Shown one piece after another: positions 58,614 through 64,000 of a stretch of 64,000 bases of DNA. The DNA is from Eutypa lata (lineage: Eukaryota; Ascomycota; Sordariomycetes; Xylariales; Diatrypaceae). The stretch spans positions 1,736,001 to 1,800,000 of the forward strand of contig JAKULF010000001.1 of assembly GCA_022661535.1 (NCBI GenBank). The letters are read 5' to 3'. Positions within the stretch are counted from its first letter, which is position 1; each line of letters starts with the position of its first letter. Under the pieces are notes generated by a model. That model saw only the letters and a list, made by a program, of their open reading frames with translations. It made no database searches and was not told the origin of the DNA. The position numbers and the translations under genes are program-made.

Positions 58614-61030
58614 TTACCAAGCCTCCCACTTCTGCCCACCCATAGCAACCAAGCGATTAAACAGCTCATCCCGCAGCGGCACAGCCGTAACACGCACCGT
58701 CGAGCCACGACGATCCGTAATCTCCAGCCCATCATTGATCTCGCGACCCAGCGACCAGCCCACCACAATCCTCCCCTTCCACCCATACCCCCCAATCTTC
58801 TTAAGCTCGCGTATATCCGAGACGGGGATACTCCACACGGGATGCAAATCGCTATTATTCCCGCCCTCCTTCCCGTGCCTAACGGTATGCACGACGACGG
58901 AATCCGGACTAAACCCCACAGCGGGCACCGTCGCCTCCGTGGCGATACACACGTTCCCCTTGCGGCCCCCGTAGCGCGCGACGAACTCCACGGGGCCCGA
59001 GGCCGGCTTCTCGGCCGACACGGCGCCCAGCCGATCCCGGGCGTGGTCCGAGCCCGCCTTCGCGCGCGCGTGGTCCGCCCCGATCACCGTCTTGACGGCG
59101 CCCTTGGCCGCGCCCTTAAACAGGCCCAGGATCTTGCCCCCGCGCTTCGTCGCCACGTGCTTCGACGTCTTGGCCGCGTCCGCGTCCGCGTCGTCCGTCA
59201 GGTGCGGCACCGCGCTGGGATCGTACTCCGCGGCGCGCCGGAGCTCGTCTTCGTCCGCACCGAGGGGTTTCTCGTCCCCGCCAGCAGTTCCGAGATGCTC
59301 CCCGGGAACGAGATCAGCGGGCTCGTCGGGCGGTGCGTCTCGGACGCGCGGAGGCGGCGGTAGGGGCGCTTTGTTGGCCTCGCCGATGCGGAGTAAGGTT
59401 AGCGTCAGCTGGGCGTTGGTGGGGACCCCCTTGAGCACCGTGTTGCGTAGCTCGAGGATCTTCTGCCAGTGCGGGAAGCGGGAATTGAGGAAGCGGAGGC
59501 TGCGTGTCGTGATTGGGTCCCCGAAGAAGGCGAACCCGAACCCGAAGGTGGCTCCTTTCGTGAATAGGTACGAGGTCGTGAAGAGCGAGATTAGGAGGAT
59601 GGGGATGATGAGAGTTGCGAGACGGAGTCGGTAGGCGTCTTGCGGAAATGGGGGCGTGGGGGATAGGGCGTTGGCGAGGCGTTCCCTAGGGAGTTGTTAG
59701 TGATGCCTTCTGAATTAAAGGGGGTGTATAACTTGGATGATGGTATCATACGCAGGACGCTCTATATGGTCTCAGGGGTAAAAGGGGATGCGCGCATGGG
59801 TGGAGTTCCCACTCATTCATCCAAAACATACCAAGTATCCGCCACATCCGCAATACCATGCATGATCGGCCGCATCTTCAACCAAATCGTATTCTCGATC
59901 GGGACCTTCGTCTTATCCTTCGTGGGGCTCTTCTCCCCACCGCTCGCGAGGTCCTTGGCCTCCGCGGCGCCGACCGTGATGCCCGTGGGGTCCGGGAGCT
60001 TGTCGGCGACCCCGCTGGCCCCCTCGGGGAACGGCTCGGCCTGCGGGTGCTTCCCCGTCGCGCTGGTGATGACGACGGACGTGAACCCGTTGAAGAAGTT
60101 GCTGGCCTCCTGCTCCACCGCCTCGCCCTTGTGGTTCTCCGGCGCCCCCGTCGCGCTGTCGTGGCTGCCGAGCACCCCGGCCTTCGGCTTCTGCACGCCG
60201 CCCGAGTCCGAATCCACGAGTGCGATGGGCGCCGGTGGGAATAGCACGGCGCGGGACCGCGGGTAGACTACCAGGGTGATCAATGTCGCGATGAATAACG
60301 GCAGGAGGAAGTCAAATAGCCATGCGATGAAGTACGCCTATTTTGTCATGAAGTTAGTATAGAAATCAAGTCGAAGCGAGATCTTGCTAGTTGGTTGTAT
60401 GGACATACAGCACAGAAATACGACGTTCTCCGTGCCTCCTTCCAAGAACGTAATCGCGCGACATGCTTGACTGCATTGAGCATGCTAATAATGACGGTCA
60501 TGTAGAGCCGCTCTACATTGGCTCTGAGTTTATCTGGAGAGAACTCTTCCTCGTCGGCGATGTTGAGGTCGAGGTTCCCAGGCACCGGATGCGGCACCTC
60601 CTTGACGTGGTATACTTGCTATGAAGTCGACGGATTAGCTTCGCCTAAATAACAAAACTCGTCCCTTCACTTTCAATCACTCATATCATACCTTGTTAAA
60701 ACGTCGAACCAATAGCCAGAGATCCTCATTATTCAGTCCCCCTACCAAGGGCGCAACGATCCCCTCCTTTTTTTCGTTCCAGCCCAGATCGGCGACCTCG
60801 GTGCGGTATTCAGTGCCTTTCTGAACAGCACCTTTCTCTTCATGGTCGTCCGCCGCTGCAAGAGCGTGCGATAACGAGGGTTCATCCGCCATTTTATTCG
60901 CAGTTTCAAATTTGTCAGGTTCTGTGTTTGCCGGAATAGGCAAGACATCTTCCAGCATGCTTATCACCGGCGTGGGGTTCTCGCCCCCCGAATCCGAGCG
61001 GTTCGACCTCGCCTCTTGAGGCGCCGACAT
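58614..61030 (-). CDS. DUF3292 membrane protein
   Basis: Four exons (61030-60692, 60618-60409, 60337-59832, 59685-58614) give 708 residues with consistent phases (0, 0, 2). The N-terminus is disordered and acidic. The conserved start of the family is DLGWNEKKEGIVAPLVGGL and NEDLWLLVRRFNKQVYHVKEV. Hydrophobic helices lie at AYFIAWLFDFLLPLFIATLI (exon 3 start) and RLATLIIPILLISLFTTSYL (exon 4), separated by a polar, Gly/Pro-rich loop. The C-terminal half has a GKILGLFKGAAKGAVKTVIG helix and a PH/GRAM-like beta-rich end (IRELKKIGGYGWKGRIVVG). The exon 3 donor GTATGT at 59831 must be used; reading on meets a stop eight codons later. I recognise the family as DUF3292 from memory; function is unknown. 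Probably an endomembrane protein. Confidence 0.83.
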
Positions 61031-62559
61031 CGTCGACTGAACTTCACAGCGCTTTTCGATTAGATTTGCTGTTATCCACTCTGTTATGTTATAGTGTATT
61101 CGAATGATCTATATATATGTCGTCTTAGCGAAAGCGGGAGTTGAAGTTGATGTTGTTGTGGGACACGCAGGAGTTACGAGGCACAAGAGTCTGGTCTCAT
61201 TTGGTATATTTTAATTGTAGAAATCCATCATCTTCGACTGTTTGCTACAGGCGCAGATGCGCGCATTCCTCTAGTTAAATAGTATCATGTTTTCTGAGTC
61301 GTGACTGAGAATGGTTCCTCCCTTTGCTCTGCCCCTCCTTCAATGATGATGCCGATGACGTCGTTGGCTCTTTGTTAGACACGAACGGGCGGTTCTTAGT
61401 GCAAATGACATGCAAGATCAAGCAAGATCCAATTCTTTACAGTTGTTAAACGTCGTGGAATAGGTGCGATTTAGCGCATCGAAGAACATCTTTCAGGTCT
61501 GTCTCATTCTGTGATTCGATCTGCTTCAGCCGCACTTGTGGGTATATTGTGGATAGTAATATGTAACTGTCATACCATCGATCTGACAACTCTTTCTACG
61601 CGGCTGCGCGGATCGTATTAGTTAGGCTTTTTAGTATTTCAGGTTTCCCTGTGCAGATCCATTCGTCTCTGTCTCTACATATGTACTAGCTATTGGCGTG
61701 AAAAGGTGGTAGATGTGAGTTCTTAAAAGAAGGGATAGAATGTTTGGAAACCAAACCAATTTACCTACATATCTATCTATTCTTTATGGCGACGCGCATT
61801 GGTTGTGTAGGACAACTGCACTATATCCTGCACAAGAACTAGATTTGACGGATCGATCCTCATTGTTGTCAATTCTAAGACCTATGGTATCTACGCCTGC
61901 GAGGTCAGAAGCCGTGGATAACAATTGCACATTAGCTTTTCCAATCAAAGCCAATCGGGCTATACTTGATGGCACAGTTTATTCATATTTCGATGCTCTT
62001 TGCGAGGTACTAACGGTTAGAAATGAATTAGCAAAAAAGGGGCTACTGTCTTATCGCGTCCTGTCTGGACCACCTCAGTGTCTTCTAGCTAGGTAGGCGG
62101 GGCAAAGCCACTGAATGGGACCTGGTCGGGTTACATTAGACGTCACAGCCGAGACCTACATACCTGTATGTAACCTACTTCCATAGTATATATCATGCAG
62201 GCCTTCCTTAACTCCACTAATCGTACCCCCTTAGCCCCTATCTATGCTGTATGACACAAGTGCAAAGTCCCTTAAAAATGCGGATTCTATGACGACATGT
62301 GAGCATCACGACGGCAACGTCGGATCAGTCAGCGGCGAGAACGCGAACTACGACCGCCACGATCAATACTTTTATTCCTAGAAAACTAGAAATGAGCAGT
62401 AGAACAAGAGACTACCTACCTATTAGATTCGAACCTCGTAGCTCATCCATCAACGACTGTTTTACTGTTTCAGCGATCCTTTCCTATAGTATTCGATAGA
62501 CATCTTTTCAAACGGCATAGATACTCATATACAGCGCGCATACGCCTCTCTAAACAACA
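61031..62559. other. Divergent promoter region
   Basis: About 1.5 kb lies between the DUF3292 gene and the phosphomannose isomerase gene. The 118-codon ORF at 61740-62096 plus has no motif and is not supported. No RNA gene was found. Confidence 0.5.
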
Positions 62560-63856
62560 ATGTCACATCAGCTCGTGTTCCAACTTAGCGGCACATGTAA
62601 CAATTACCCATGGGGCAAAGTTGGAAAACAATCGCTTGCGGCCCAGCTATGCGAGAAGACACCAGGTACCGACTTCGAAATCAAGAACGATGAGTATTAC
62701 TCAGAGATGTGGTTTGGAGACTACCCCGACTTTCCGGCTCGTAAACTCGATACGGGGGAGCTGTTAAAGGATGTACTGCAGAGACATAAGGAGGAATTAC
62801 TTGGGAAGAAGGTCATCGAACAGCTGGGGGGTCAATTGCCATACTTGCCAAAGGTAGGCGAGGGGGAGCTAGCGATGATATTGCGGCAGTTCAACGCAGC
62901 CAGCATATGAAGCTAACAAACAACTCTAGATCCTATCAATCGCAAAGGCATTACCACTACAGATCCATCCCAACAAGGAGCTCGCGAGCAAGCTTCACCA
63001 GAAGGATCCGAGTAACTTCACAGACCCAAACCACAAGCCCGAGATCGCATTAGCGCTTGGAAAGTTCGAAGTCTTTGCTGGCTTCAAGCCGTTGTCACAA
63101 ATCGAACCTCTATTTAAACTCCAAGCGTTACAGCAATTCGTTCCAAGTCAAGAAGGGGGGCAATGGACCGATGAGACCCTGAGAAATGTAACGCGGAATT
63201 TACTCAAGGCAGGCCTCGATACCGTCAATAAAGTCCAAACAGAGCTTTTGAGGATATCGAAAGATCAACTAGGCGAGGCATCTTATATCTTGGAGCTCCT
63301 TCCCCGTCTGCAGGACCAATATGGGCCCCAGGACGCCGGAAGTCTAGTCGCCCTCCTCTGCATGAACTACCTAGTCTTCAACGCGGGCGACGCAGTCTAC
63401 ATCCCTGCGGACGGCATCCACGCCTACCTGTCCGGGGACATCGTGGAGTGCATGGCGCGAAGCAACAACGTACTGAACACGGGGTTCTGCCCGCCAGCCG
63501 ACCGCAACAGCGCCGACCTGTTCGCCGATACGCTGTCCTTCAAAGCGCATAGCCGCGATGATGTATTCCTACCGAGCCAGAAGACCGAGAAGAGCCAGAA
63601 CGGGAAGACCGTCGTCTATAGGCCGCCCATGAGCGAATTCGATATGCTCAAGATGGACTTGGGCGCCGGAGAGAGCGAGGTGCTTGCGCCTAGTGATGGA
63701 CCCGGTGTGCTGATTGTCACGGCTGGGAAGGGGGTCTTGCATGCTGAGGGACTCGATTTCCAGTTAAAGGAGGGGTTCATCTTTTATGTCGCGCCGGGCG
63801 TCACTGTTAAGTATGAAAGCATGCATGGGATGCAAATTCATATGGCAGTCGTCTGA
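62560..63856 (+). CDS. Mannose-6-phosphate isomerase, type I
   Basis: Exons 62560-62853 and 62930-63856, with a 76-nt phase-0 intron, give 406 residues. The start is QLSGTCNNYPWGKVGKQS, with the NYxWG motif of type I enzymes. Zinc ligands are Gln109 and His111 in LPLQIHPNK, Glu136 in NHKPEIALAL and His262 in YIPADGIHAYLSGD. LVALLCMNY, the catalytic ECMARSNNVLNTGF region and the C-terminal jelly-roll follow. The enzyme interconverts fructose-6-phosphate and mannose-6-phosphate in the cytosol, supplying GDP-mannose for protein glycosylation and cell-wall mannans. It is a single conserved housekeeping gene in fungi (manA/PMI40 type). Start and length match the family. Confidence 0.95.
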
Positions 63857-64000
63857 ATCGAGGGGACCCTATGACTAAGTAGCTGGCCACAACTCTATCA
63901 AGAGGAAATAATACTCCTATTCTGATCATCATACGTATAGCATGTATTATTTCGTAGTCGCCGGGGGTCCAAATGCCGATATTTCGGTGACTTAGCCACA

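Noticed and set aside
58842..59634. Plus-strand ORFs opposite the DUF3292 last exon
   Set aside because: Arg/Ala/Ser-rich antisense shadows of a real coding exon.
61740..62096. Plus-strand ORF of 118 codons
   Set aside because: No motif and a region otherwise full of stops; not supported as a gene.
62420..62500. A GGTTCGAATC-type B box on the minus strand, suggesting a tRNA
   Set aside because: No matching A box at the right distance and no acceptor-stem pairing.

Overview
The window is from a filamentous ascomycete (Pezizomycotina, probably a Sordariomycete; the class is inference). The signs are short GT-AG introns of about 50-170 nt with CTAAC/CTGAC-like branch sites, HET-domain genes, Clr5-ankyrin genes, PTH11-like rhodopsin-domain membrane proteins, an AA9 LPMO next to a GH3 beta-glucosidase, and long A+T-leaning gaps holding gene relics. 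I rebuilt the exon structures by hand. In every multi-exon model the exon lengths sum to a multiple of three and the splice phases agree.

Layout. 0-10 kb: the 5' end of an SDR gene, a broken HET gene, an extended-SDR reductase, a rhodopsin-domain gene cut off at a dispersed repeat, an ABM-like protein and a heavily decayed HET relic. 11-15 kb: a Clr5-ankyrin gene. 15-20 kb: a rhodopsin-domain protein and an NCS1 purine-cytosine permease. 22-26 kb: a plant-cell-wall pair, AA9 LPMO and GH3 beta-glucosidase. 27-35 kb: a small spliced single-TM protein, a second Clr5-ankyrin gene and an intact HET gene with acidic insertions. 35-41.6 kb: mainly housekeeping or general genes (an Mtf2-like mitochondrial protein divergent from a CMR1-type WD40 protein, then a hemerythrin-like protein). 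42.7-57 kb: a dense block of redox enzymes (BBE-type flavin oxidase, SDR, cupin, P450, second SDR, second BBE-type oxidase) with rhodopsin-domain membrane genes and no visible PKS, NRPS or terpene synthase. 57-64 kb: an AAA-ATPase pseudogene, a DUF3292 membrane protein and type I phosphomannose isomerase.

How the genes fit together. AA9 and GH3 act at successive steps of cellulose breakdown. The HET and Clr5-ankyrin genes, intact and decayed, look like allorecognition or accessory content with rapid turnover. The redox block could be a tailoring-enzyme cluster whose backbone gene lies elsewhere or is not needed. Broken genes (HET at 2.0 kb and 8.7 kb, rhodopsin fragments at 6.1 and 42.7 kb, AAA at 57.2 kb) lie next to repeats or A+T-rich sequence. 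Two nonsense changes fit the CpA-to-TpA pattern of repeat-induced point mutation, if the family residue is the one assumed.
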